From Epiperipatus broadwayi (taxonomy: Eukaryota; Onychophora; Udeonychophora; Euonychophora; Peripatidae), in assembly GCA_028023455.1 (NCBI GenBank), contig JAQFVV010000002.1:31255725-31319724 (forward strand): DNA of 64,000 bases, written 5' to 3'. Shown piece after piece: positions 23,479-33,750 of the stretch (position 1 is its first letter; each line of letters begins with the position of its first letter). A program made the position numbers and the translations under genes. The notes under the pieces are model-generated. The model saw only the letters and a program-made list of their open reading frames with translations. It searched no databases and was not told where the DNA came from.

Positions 23479-23952
23479 AATGAACAAGTGAAATTTACAA
23501 AACAGATATATAAAAATATATGTCGAGTTGCATTTTATACTACTCCTGATTTAAATAGATTAATAAATAATTCAAAAAATAGGTGTAGTATTTTAAATCA
23601 AAGTTGTGCAATATATAAATGGCTATGTGTTTGTGGAAAGGCATATATTGGGGAATCTCGATGTACATTGGAGAAAAGATCAAAGGAGCATTTGTTGTTG
23701 TATAAACGAGTGCAAAAATCAAGACAAGAGAATGTTAAAAATGATGATGTATCACCATCAGTATTTTTTGATCATAATGTAACATGTAATTATGGTTTTG
23801 ATTTTGATTTTAATAAAGTTAAGATTTTGTGTATTGAAAGAAATAATAATAAACGCAAAATTAAAGAAGCTATGTTAATAAAAAGTGAAAAGCAACAGTT
23901 GATAAACAGACAGGCCGCCAATATAAAAATTAATGAATTGTGGGAAAATTGA
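23479..23952 (+). pseudogene. GIY-YIG endonuclease domain of a Penelope-like element (5'-truncated)
   Basis: An open frame of about 157 codons. The core reads AIYKWLCVCGKAYIGE followed by RCTLEKRSKEH: the 'GIY' half is AIY, the 'YIG' half is intact, and the downstream arginine and histidine of the family are present. The CxCGKxYIGE signature is diagnostic of the Penelope type. Further along, the VFFDHNV block, the KILCIERNNNKRKIKEAMLI block and a final INRQAANIKINELW match the usual order of conserved blocks near the end of these proteins. The N-terminal residues of the longer frame (from 23,407) are translated (TA)n and do not belong to it. No in-frame stop, but without its reverse transcriptase the copy cannot be autonomous. 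Confidence 0.75.
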
Positions 23953-24014
23953 TGTATGACGTATTACTTTTTGTTTACATTTGTAACGGTTTTTTCTAAT
24001 ACAATTTGAATCTA

Positions 24015-24046
24015 GTTGACAATGACTACATAGATAGTTGAAAGTA
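24015..24046 (+). ncRNA. Hammerhead-like relic in Penelope-like 3' region
   Basis: 'gttgacaatgacta...tagttgaaag': a GACTA...TAGTT stem-loop followed by GAAAG, in the arrangement of the cores at 19,382 and 37,209. The CUGAUGA part is degenerate (TTGACAA). Kept as a relic because of its position beside a Penelope-type ORF. Confidence 0.3.
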
Positions 24047-24224
24047 CTTCTATTAAATTGGTATATATTTGTTTTTTTAAAATATTGTTTTACTGTATTA
24101 ATTATGGTATTGTTTTGAATAATTATATATATTTTATTATAATTGGAATACAGACATTGATTAATAATTTATATATATATATGAAAAAAAAATTCAAATG
24201 AGAATTTTTTAATTTATATTCATC

Positions 24225-24600
24225 ATACACTCCATCTCAAGCAATTGATACACATGACTACACACATGTGAAAAAGATAGGTGATTCCCAATATACATAT
24301 TTTGTGCAGAATCAGTACTCATCAATTGGATCAGTTCATAATTTCCCACAGCATATATACAATTAGTGATTGGCTTATATTAAAATAGCAATTCCTTAGA
24401 CTTTAATGGTCAGGCTTCAATCTTCTTATCATTCCAACTATTCAATTGTTCACTTCATTGAAAAAACAATGGTGGAATACTCAAAGCCCTTATTGGATTT
24501 GATATTGCAGTCATGCCCATGTAGACATTATGTCAGGCTAGCCCCTCATATCATCCGATCATTACATATCCATATAATTTAATAGGAGAGGAATCAATTG
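24225..24600 (+). repeat. Fold-back family F, diverged single-orientation copy
   Basis: Follows the order of the copy at 2,513-2,960 ('actccatctcaagcaattga', 'agtactcatcaattgg', 'gtggaatactcaaagc') with many substitutions. No second arm. Confidence 0.55.
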
Positions 24601-24647
24601 AACTTACATATTTATACATATTCTAATATTTTTCATGGATAAATGAT

Positions 24648-24888
24648 GATTTCATAGTATTATTTTCAGAAGATTCCATATAGTAAAAATAAAATAGCTA
24701 AATAGCTACCATTTCAGTACAATAACAAGTACTTTCCTTATAACTTCTTCTTTTTCAAATCTCACACACAATTTTATGATTTGAGAAAGAAGCTCTGAGG
24801 AAAGTATTTGTTGTTGTATTGAAATGTCAGTTATTTAGCTATTTTATTTTTATTACATGAAATCTCCTGAAAATAAGACTATGAAATC
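24648..24888. mobile_element. 241-bp palindromic fold-back element
   Basis: 'gatttcatagtattattttc' at the left is matched by the reverse complement of the right end. Arms extend about 90 bp, with shared blocks such as 'aaaaataaaatagctaaata' and 'aagtactttcct' on one side and their complements on the other. The loop is about 55 nt. Further 'gatttcat' pieces lie in the (TA)n to the right. No coding capacity; a different family from F and H. Confidence 0.7.
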
Positions 24889-24945
24889 ATATATATATAT
24901 ATATATATATGATTTCATATATATATATATTTCATAGTATATATA

Positions 24946-24986
<41 letters not shown>
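24889..24986. repeat. (TA)n tract with embedded fold-back ends
   Basis: TA dinucleotides interrupted by two 'atttcat' pieces that match the end of the preceding palindrome, possibly slippage or recombination products. Confidence 0.85.
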
Positions 24987-24989
<3 letters not shown>

Positions 24990-25899
24990 GACCATCTGAA
25001 TGGGCACAAGGGTTTAAGATACCTTGTATCTTAATTAAATAGCAATATTGTATTATAAAAAAAAATGAAATAGCTTTAGAATTTTAAAATTTTTTGAACA
25101 AGATTATTTAAGGTTTAAATATGGGTTGTTTTGCAGTTTATTGACTACTTGATAGGTATTTATTAGTATTATTGTGGTTAATAGGGTATATAATATAAGG
25201 AAGGGGGGGTTGTTAATGAAATTGATATATTTTGTTGGGAAAATGCAAAGTTACCCTATGTTAGTATAATATTTGGTTGAATGGTTTGTACAATCCTCTG
25301 TTCATTGGTTCTTATCCTTGTCAACAGAATAGCAGCTTTAATTATATTTAGTTAAGACAGTTCAATGTTTAGATTGTAGTGCATGCATGTGTATACCTGT
25401 ATGATTCTGCCTTAGGTTTCATCTCATTTTCATTCTTTAAATAATAGCAAACAATAGTACATTCACAATAAAAAACATTTAAACTACAGTAGTATCTTAA
25501 ATAATTAACAAATATATATTTCTTTCCAATGATTAATAGATAGTTGAACCAATAAATTATTTTACTAATTAAATAAATTATTAATCATTTTTATCAGATA
25601 GTTAATTAATATTCGTTTTTCTTTCAGGTTTGTAAAAGCTATTTATTTCATTATTTGCATTTTTTTTTTTTTTTTTTTTTTTGGCATTTAATTCTGAAAA
25701 TCAAAATCATTTTTTTTTTGTAAAGATTTTTTTTTGAATATGTAATTAGCAGAGAAAATGTGTGGGAGTAAGCTAGTAAAAAAGTGCAAATGAACTGTTG
25801 CTAAAGAGAGAGCTTGTAACAAAGCTCTCCTGTATGTAAAAAAAAATTAGCTTTGTAAAGAATTATAGCCAAAAAGACAGTGGCTTATATTTTTCAAAC
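24987..25899. other. AT-rich stretch, nothing recognised
   Basis: Contains G runs (25,203-25,209) and a long T run (about 25,662-25,682). 'agagagagcttgtaacaaag' with its partner 'ctttgtaaagaattatagcc' forms only a loose hairpin. No ORF. The left end of the following LINE cannot be fixed; no matching target duplication was found. Confidence 0.45.
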
Positions 25900-26139
25900 A
25901 ACTAAAATGACCTCTAGCGGCTCAATGGACCCAGTCGTTGCTCAAATCACATCACCTTTGAAACAATAAAATATTCACTTTTAATCTGGAATTTCGCCTC
26001 AAAATGATTTTAAACAGACTGTAAGTACTAATTTTATTAATCTGCACTTTTACATTTGTTTTTTAAAAATTTACGTTCACATTAAGCTTGATTTAGATCC
26101 CACCTTGATTGAGTTGAATAACGTCATCTCCTAACATTC

Positions 26140-28546
26140 ATGGCTGGCCTACAAGGCTCCAAGCCTTCAACAACTAACATGGAAGAGGGGGATGAATTAC
26201 TTCAAAAATCTATAGTGGATAGTCAGGGGAAAAAATATATATAAACATTTAAATTTCCCAATAACAAAGCAAAACAAATCAGATAATTTATCAAAAGCAA
26301 AATGCTGTGTTTCTAAAATAAACACCAGCGTATTGAATGATAAAACGTTAAAACTTGGCAAACAAACACAAAGGGAAAATGACAAGGATAAGTTTCTTCA
26401 TACCAAAGAGAAAACACTTAAAACAGAAGGAAACCCTTTACAAGACCCTTCTGATGGAGAATTAACTCCTCACCACATTGTTAAATCAACTTTAAATGAA
26501 AAACAAAAATTTTTTTTAGCCAAACATAAAATCTGCAGCGGCGAAAATACGCAAAAAGCAACTCAAATTAGAACAACGTGATCAGTTAACGTCAATCATG
26601 CGAATGTTATAGAATACAATACCATGAAGAGTTCTATCAAGCAAATTAATCTCTCCGCAAACAAGAGAAAAAATTATGAACCCAGTTTCACATCAACGCT
26701 TGTGCCTGAAAACAAAACAAAAAACCCAGATCACACTAGTAGTGAAGAGTCTACAGACATCAGCTCTTCCTCTGAAATAAAGCAAAACATTGGATATTTC
26801 AAACATCAAGATAATAATCATGATTCCAATAAAACAACAAATGACCAATTTAAGCAATCACAAAGATATATAACTAAACCAGATTATACACAAAAAGATA
26901 ATATAACAGCCAAACACTTATGCAAACATTGTAAAATCCAACAATAATGACAAATCAGTAACAGGAAACATAAAACACAATTCAAATAATCTGCAAGACA
27001 ATAATGAAGCCACACAACAATTGATTGAGTTGATGGGGGAGTTGGATGAGGCATCAGACACAGGAATGTTTATACATGAGCCATCAAACAGTTCTCATGA
27101 CCAACTCAATAATCATCAGCTTTATACTGAAACAGTTACCAAATTCAATGAAGCTATGCCACAAGGATTACTAAAATCTTTTGCTATCTTCAATGATGAA
27201 GCCTCACTCATTCTCTCCACTACAGACCACTTACTAAGATTATTCCCTTTTCCAACCAGTAAACTCTTTGACCTGCTAAAAGCCCAAGATCTCTGGAAAG
27301 TTATTCAAAGGGTATCATATCACCCCAACCCTTGTTATATAATCCTCCAATTTACAAACATCATGGCAAAACAAGCTTTTAAAAATAAATATAGGATACT
27401 TGATAACAGATACCTAATTACCATCAATCCAAACATAGTCCGTGACACTTCAATAAGTGGCAGGGTAAAAAATTGTGGTCTGGGATTCAATATTTCTGAC
27501 TTACAAAACCTTCTAATGCCTTATGGGCAAATCACTTCTTTTAAATATCTTAGGGTCCCTGGAATACAAGAAGTTCCGCAAAACATAGCACTCTTTCGAA
27601 TTACTTTAAAAAAAGGAATAGTGCCATTAGATATCCCCCCACAATTCGTATTGGAAGAGTGCCTCTTTTCATCTCATTCTGGGGAGTAGAATCACAATGT
27701 TTCGAATGAAGGAAGATGGGACACCTTCTGCACAACTGCCCATCCAGACAATGCACCTCTTGCGGTACCTTTGCGGGTCGGTCACATCGGTGTGGTTCAA
27801 AAGAAGAGCATATACAAGAACAACAAAACATGCAACAAACAAAACCTGAAATAGAACATAATCGAGATATAAATTTAGAGCATGAGACTTCTATCAAGCT
27901 GAAAACATATAATCATTCAACAAATGATTCTCATCAAAACAACATAAAAGATCAAAACCAATGCCAAGACACCAACCCACTGGGATGCCACCAAACACGT
28001 CAAAACAAGACAAGCAAAATTTATTTCTCTTCAATAGATACTTGTTCTGACTTTGAGCAAGAAGAAATGGATGCTGAAACTAGGCAAGAAGAAACTGCAA
28101 GCCTCACAGAGTCTGGGCCTGACCATGTCCCTAAACCCTTCACCACACCACGCAAAAGAAAAAAGCGCCACAACAGAAACACACAATCCATCACCTTTGT
28201 TCACAACAATAACAATAGCGAAAATATCGATTCAAATGAGACCACCTCAACCTCTGATGACATACAGTGCAATGCCAGTCCCAACTATAAAAAATGGAAA
28301 GATGAATCCCTAAAATCAGATAATGACAATACATCAAACTCATATCATACCCAACCTGAAGCTAATACCTCTGGGCAAATAGCCCCCCAGAATTTAACAT
28401 TATGGATCCCATTAACTGATCCTGAAGTCTGCCTAATGCAAAAAGACAACCAGCTCACTGCAAGTATTCTAGCTAATGAACAAAAACCAAGCAACCTACT
28501 TCAAAATGTCATTCACAATAACATCACTCAACGTCAGGGGGCTTAA
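26140..28546 (+). pseudogene. LINE copy A ORF1: RRM-like and CCHC-knuckle RNA-binding protein
   Basis: Likely start ATG at 26,140 (MAGLQGSKPS...); this frame ends at a TAA near 26,242 beside a short TA run. The protein continues in another frame from before 26,333 to 26,947, with a TGA at 26,578-26,580. It shifts again to the frame of 27,021-27,689, which has two RRM-like stretches (CYIILQFTNIMAKQAFKNK; DLQNLLMPYGQITSFKYL), and again to 27,716-28,546. The first zinc knuckle straddles that junction: C-F-E-(stop)-R-K-M-G-H-L-L-H-N-C, where the TGA replaces the second cysteine of a CX2CX4HX4C motif. A second Cys/His cluster (CTSCGTFAGRSHRC) follows. The remaining C-terminus is polar and basic. 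RRM plus CCHC is the type I ORF1 architecture, an RNA chaperone that coats the element's transcript. At least three frame changes and two stops make it a pseudogene. Confidence 0.75.
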
Positions 28547-31500
28547 CTCCAAAGACAGGGCGTGTGCTATCTCACATTGGTTCAAACTCCAAAAACCAGA
28601 TATACTTTGCTTATCAGAAACTAAGCTTCACCTTCACACAGACCCCACGATAATAAAAACAATTGAGAGCTTTGGTTACTTTATATACTCATTCTCCATC
28701 TCAGCTACCGCTGGGGTTGCTCTTATCATCAATAAAAATTCAATTATTGGCTTCTTCAAAATCCTCCACATAGATAACAATTGCATTATTGCTACTATAC
28801 AAATCCAGGGTTTTCTGTTCACTCTTATCAATGTGTATCTGGTTAAAGAGGAACATAATATAAACATAGCAATTAGATTGAACCCTAGCCCAGTTATCTG
28901 GCTTGGTGATTTCAACCACACTTTTGACCATTTTGAGAAAAAATATTTAAAGATGCTTGCTAGAAACATACACAGTGGGAAAGCACTCTTTCATGAAGGA
29001 GCCTTCTCTTTCTATACCAGAAGTACTCACTCGCTCATAGACCTCATATTCTACTCTCCTGAAATGATCTTGTTCATAGATACACAGCTCTGGCCTATTG
29101 CCTTTTCAGATCATCTCGCTGTTCAAGCTACCATCAAATTGCAACCACAACTTCATACATCAACCAACCTCCCCCAGATGATGAGATTACTCAACAGGCA
29201 CAATGTGCCCCCCCCAATTAATCTCAGATATATACATCACCTTTCAAGAACAGAAGATATGGAATCTACCAGCATTACAAGGATGGAATACATTTATAAC
29301 CACAACACAAAAGTTTATTAACCAATACAATAGATACCAGAAAGGGCCATTAAGATTACTCTCAGAACTTGATCGGATTACATCTGAACTGAAAAGCATC
29401 CAAGTTACAGAACACAACATCCCACAAATTCTACTCCTAAAACATACATATAAACAAACCAGAATGACTCTTGTGGAATATATTCGTATTAAGCGAGCAC
29501 GCAATTATCTAGAACAACAAGATTGTTGGAATCCAGGTTATATCAGATGGGCCCTTGGGTCAGGAAAAAGAAATCACACACCCTTCTCTTTGTGCCTTGA
29601 TGGTATTACTTACTCTGGCATCAGTATGCTTAACAAAATTAGGGATTATTATTCCACCAAACTGCAGGCAATTGGAACTGTTACCAGACGACACAAATTT
29701 GTGAAAGACTCAAATAACTCTCACAGCATTACTGAAGCTGATATCATCTCCAAAATTAAAACCCTGCCTGAACACACTCATCCTGGCATGCACGGAATTC
29801 CTAGATTTCTTCTGTTACACTTGGAAAAATTTACCATACATATTACAAGGGGAATCATTGATCTCTTAGCCACTGATAGCCTACATCTTCCAGGGATCTA
29901 TCCTATATCAGTGGTCCCTTTCATAAAAAAGAAAGATCTACCTGTAGACTTAAATAACATTAGGCCAATATCCATGGTTCCTCTCCTAATCAAAATTATC
30001 GAAAGCATTATAAAAGAGAAAATTCAAGAGAAAATCATATCAAAACTTTCCAGGCATCAATATGCTAAGAGGGGTTCATCGACTGATGATGCTGTAAGCT
30101 GATTTTGACTCCTTGTTGATCATATCCATAGAACAAAACAATCCCGGCCAGTCGCAGTCCAACTAGACTTTGCTGGGGCTTTTGACTCTGTCCGAATAGA
30201 TGTACTACTTGGTGAACTAGAGGCTCTTCAGGTTCCTTTGGCATACATTCAGGTCATAGAGAATCTCCTAGCAAATCGAGAGATTTTTTTTTCTCTAAGC
30301 CCCTGGGTTCAAACCCTGCATCTCCATTCCCCAGGGCTCCCCATTAAGTGCTCTCCTCTTCATGATCTATATAAATCCCTTGCTTTTGAGCATTGAGGAT
30401 GCACTCCCTGGGATCTCCATCCCTCTTCTTAATGAAAACATCTCCCACATCTCCTACATGGATGATGTAGTGGTGTTTCTTATATCACACGAAGAAATAA
30501 ACATTCTTGAAAGCCTATTACAGCACTATGCTCAGACGCATGGGCTTACCGTTAACAGGAACAAATCGGCAATTTGGAATATCAAAACAGCTAACAGGAT
30601 AACAGGTTCATTACAAGCTATGCCTCAGCCTTTCTTGGGATTCAATATGTCACTATCCCCTACAGCAATGAGGATGGAAACACAACAAAGACTACTAAAC
30701 AAAATAGACATCACCATAACATGCCTCTCAAGAATATATATATCCACATTTGGAAAGGTTTCACTCTTAAACTCCCTCATACTTCCCAAGATTATATATT
30801 ATCTTGCGGGTTTTAAACCAACAGAAGCTTTCATTAAAAAAGTAGAATCTCACTGTCTGCGACTCTGTAGAGGTGGGTGCAGATCATTTATCAGTCTGTG
30901 CACTCTTCAAAAGCCAAGAGACATGAATGGGCTGGGACTGCATTCAATAAAGGTATTCGCAATACAGAGAACTTACAATATGATCCATAAACTTTATTCT
31001 GATTGCAGGACCTTCCAATGTTCACTTCCCAAAGAGCAAGTGCTTCCCACTGATAGACCACCCCCTCAGAGGTTCACTCCCATCTGGCTTCAAATACAGA
31101 TCTCATACATTTTTACGCACATAGCACCTTCTGCATCCATGTTCAATTCAAAAATAACCTATTGGGAAGCCTTCAACCTATCCAACTCAAATACCCAGAA
31201 GGCACACACTTACCTCCCCATCGACATAAACAAACTGCGCAAACTAGCCCGTAGATTGAAACTAGCACCTAAACACACAGACTTCCTTCTCAAAATTAAC
31301 CTTGGTAGCCTCTCCACTGCTATATTTCTTAATAGAAGAGGCTTCCGCATAGATCCCATATGTTGTCTCTGTCTTCCAGCCCAGAAGATATGGACCATAT
31401 CCTTCGCCTTTGTCCGGTCTGGCAAGGACTAAGACAAAACTTCCAGAAACACATTGATAATAATGGTCCAGATCTAACATCTCTTGAAGGGGTTTTAAAT

Positions 31501-31731
31501 AGAGGCATTTTCACTGAAATCAGGCTTGCCACCTACATAAACTTTGCCATCTGGTTGACCAGATGCAAGGTGATTTTTCAAAAATTACCCCTTAACAAAA
31601 TCAATAACTGCTTCCTCAGCATAATTAAAAATATCCAAGAAACAGACAAGAGAGAGGCCAATCCATACCTGGCCATACTTACCTGGGAATTCACAACTGG
31701 TCTAAACAGCACCTCTCCAACCAACCCCTAA
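28506..31731 (+). pseudogene. LINE copy A ORF2: endonuclease / reverse transcriptase, frameshifted
   Basis: Start chosen at ATG 28,506 (MSFTITSLNVRGLNS), overlapping the end of ORF1. The apurinic-like endonuclease keeps its signature residues: N in SLNVRGLN, E in LSETKL, D/N in LGDFNHT, and SDH in FSDHLAV. The frame shifts at a C run near 29,206-29,213 and continues as 29,203-30,102 to two TGA codons just after GSSTDDAV. Read through, motif A follows (VQLDFAGAFDSV). A further shift leads to motif B (PQGSPLSALLF) and 30,362-31,432, which has motif C YMDD. A last shift near 31,380 leads to 31,731. The C-terminal zinc motif (CCLC...HILRLC) lies across that shift. The catalytic centre is YMDD, whereas the RTE copies have FADD. 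All active-site residues are recognisable, so inactivation is mainly by indels. Confidence 0.8.
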
Positions 31732-31857
31732 ATAATTTATATGAAAATATCTATTATGATTTACCTGGCCATACTTACCTGGGAATTCACAACTGGTCTA
31801 AACAGCACCTCTCCAACCAACCCCTAAATAATTTATATGAAAATATCTATTATGATT
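31666..31857 (+). repeat. 96-bp tandem duplication at the ORF2 end of LINE copy A
   Basis: The last codons of ORF2, its stop and the start of the 3' region are duplicated in tandem with a 96-bp period: 'tacctggccatacttacctg' occurs at 31,666 and 31,762. The two units appear identical, so the duplication is recent or the element was copied in this form. Confidence 0.85.
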
Positions 31858-32130
31858 TAATATCTTATTATGATTTAATAAAACCCTCCAACCATAACTT
31901 GCCAAAACAGGGTTTACTAACAAAAGTATTTCATTATAGACTAGATGAATAATATTCACCTTGCATCCACAGGCTAAGTTATTCACTATCATTCATTTTA
32001 TATTCTACTGACTTTTGGATCATTTCTTCTTTGTATATACCACCCTGTAACCTCGTCTAGTTATTTCTTGTTATCTTTTTATTTTTATTTTTTTTTTTGT
32101 AATCACTTATAGGTCAAATAAAATTATCTT

Positions 32131-32818
32131 GAAAGAGAACTAAAGTTAATTGCTGAAGTCTGATTAGAAGAAATATATCATGGAAGGAACTAATTTCAAT
32201 ATGAAGCACTAAACTTTATAGAGGTACTCGGCTTTGCTTATTCTCTTTCAATTTAAACATTCTAAACTAATCTTTTCGTCACTATTGCTCTTGTAAAGAT
32301 GTATATTAATATCATGCAGTCTATATTATTTTATTTTATTTCAGTTTTAAATAAGAATGATTCACACAAGTATTATTATTTTATCATTAAGCAATGTATT
32401 TTTATTTTTTTTTATATGGAAAACGTGTGCAGAACTGTTATATAGAATACATATTATTCTCACTATTTTTCATGCTATGTCTTGCGCGAGGATTATACAT
32501 AGACTTAAGGATGTGTCTATCTTGATAGAGCATACCATGTTCAAATTCTTCATAATTAGATAACAATACTCATTTATTGGATATATATCTGGAGCTAATA
32601 CGCATTTATAAATTAAGGAAATAAAATATAACTACTTCTGTTTGAATTGAATTTGATGGACAAAATTGCTGGTAAATTTAGTTCTCTTCAATAAAAACGG
32701 AATATCAAATAAAGCAATTATTAATCACGGAATTACTAAAGACAATTTACAGTGGATAATGCTATTCAAAATAATAAGGACAATTGTAATTATAAATTTT
32801 ATTAAACGCCCATTATTA
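32131..32818. other. AT-rich spacer, nothing recognised
   Basis: No gene. The 68-residue frame at 32,357-32,563 has no recognisable features. Confidence 0.5.
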
Positions 32819-33065
32819 TATTAAGTAATAATTTACTAAGGCTGTAACCTTAGAAAAATAAGCGTCTGAAAAATACGAAGGTAGGGACCTCTATAGGTCT
32901 TAAAAACACAGCGTCTGAAAAATACGAAGGTAGGGACCTCTATAGGTCTTAAAAACACAAGCTTACACAAGCTTGTGTTTTTAAGACCTATAGAGGTCCC
33001 TACCTTCGTATTTTTCAGACGCTTATTTTTCTAAGGTTACAGCCTTAGTAAATTATTACTTAATA
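32819..33065. repeat. Perfect 97-bp-arm palindrome with a 49-bp duplication in one arm
   Basis: The right arm (32,969-33,065) is the exact reverse complement of the left arm once one of two identical 49-bp tandem copies (32,862-32,910 and 32,911-32,959) is removed. The loop is only 4 nt (acac, 32,965-32,968) between two AAGCTT sites. A 15-bp direct repeat, 'taataaggacaattg', lies on each side (32,772-32,786 and 33,061-33,075), the right copy overlapping the end of the palindrome by 5 bp. No ORF. It is either a very young fold-back event or an assembly or replication artefact. Confidence 0.85.
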
Positions 33066-33638
33066 AGGACAATTGCGTATTTAACCCAGAACGGCATGAG
33101 GAATATCTTATATTTCTCAGTATAATAAAAGAGAAATTAACTGCTTTTGTGATTTAGTGTCTCAATGGATATGTTATGAATACTAGAAAGTAGTGGGTAT
33201 ATTTAAGTTATACTCATATTTTTTTTAAGTTATACTGCAGAAGTGCATTTAATTTAAAGTCGGTTTGGAATGTGTCCTACGTTGTTTATTATAATATCCA
33301 GGAGGAAGCTTGGCAAATGAACTTTTTATTCAGATTACAAAACTAATAACTTTTGTGTTTTTATCTTTTTAATTTGTTTTATTACTTAACTCATATTATG
33401 TATATAATGGATAGAGAAGCTTTATTATTATTATGTTTATGTTATAATCTATGTTATTTTGATTTTCAAGACCATCTCATGCACTACTTAAAAAAAAAAG
33501 GAGTACGTAGTCGATAAAAATATTGATTGTGTTCAAATAGGTCTTATTATTTTCCTTATGAGGATGAAAGAAATAATTTTAATAATATATTATTAGAGAG
33601 GTTTACATTCATTTTGCATTTATTATCTTAAAGTGAGA

Positions 33639-33750
<112 letters not shown>

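Larger units (their letters stand above)
23479..24150 (+). mobile_element. Penelope-like element, 3' fragment with GIY-YIG endonuclease and 3' region
   Basis: The coding part (to the TGA at 23,950-23,952) is the C-terminal GIY-YIG endonuclease domain typical of Penelope-like retroelements; no reverse transcriptase part is present. After the stop the AT-rich 3' region includes a degenerate hammerhead-like motif at 24,015-24,046. The right limit is approximate. It is the only Penelope-type coding sequence in the window. Confidence 0.75.
25900..32130 (+). mobile_element. Two-ORF LINE, copy A (L1/Tx1-like organisation), inactivated
   Basis: 5' region; ORF1 with RRM-like segments and CCHC knuckles (26,140-28,546); ORF2 with endonuclease, reverse transcriptase and C-terminal zinc motif (28,506-31,731); 3' region to about 32,130 with an AATAAA at 32,106. 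ORF1 and ORF2 overlap by about 40 nt in different frames. Both are broken by stops and frameshifts, several at homopolymers. Both ends are approximate. Clade assignment to the L1/Tx1 group rests on the ORF1 type, the apurinic-like endonuclease and the C-terminal zinc motif, and needs a tree. Confidence 0.8.

Noticed and set aside
30296-30330. tRNA B-box-like 'gggttcaaaccctg'
   Set aside because: It lies in the reverse transcriptase coding region just before PQGSPLSALLF. There is no A box or cloverleaf around it, and the codons fit the LINE protein.
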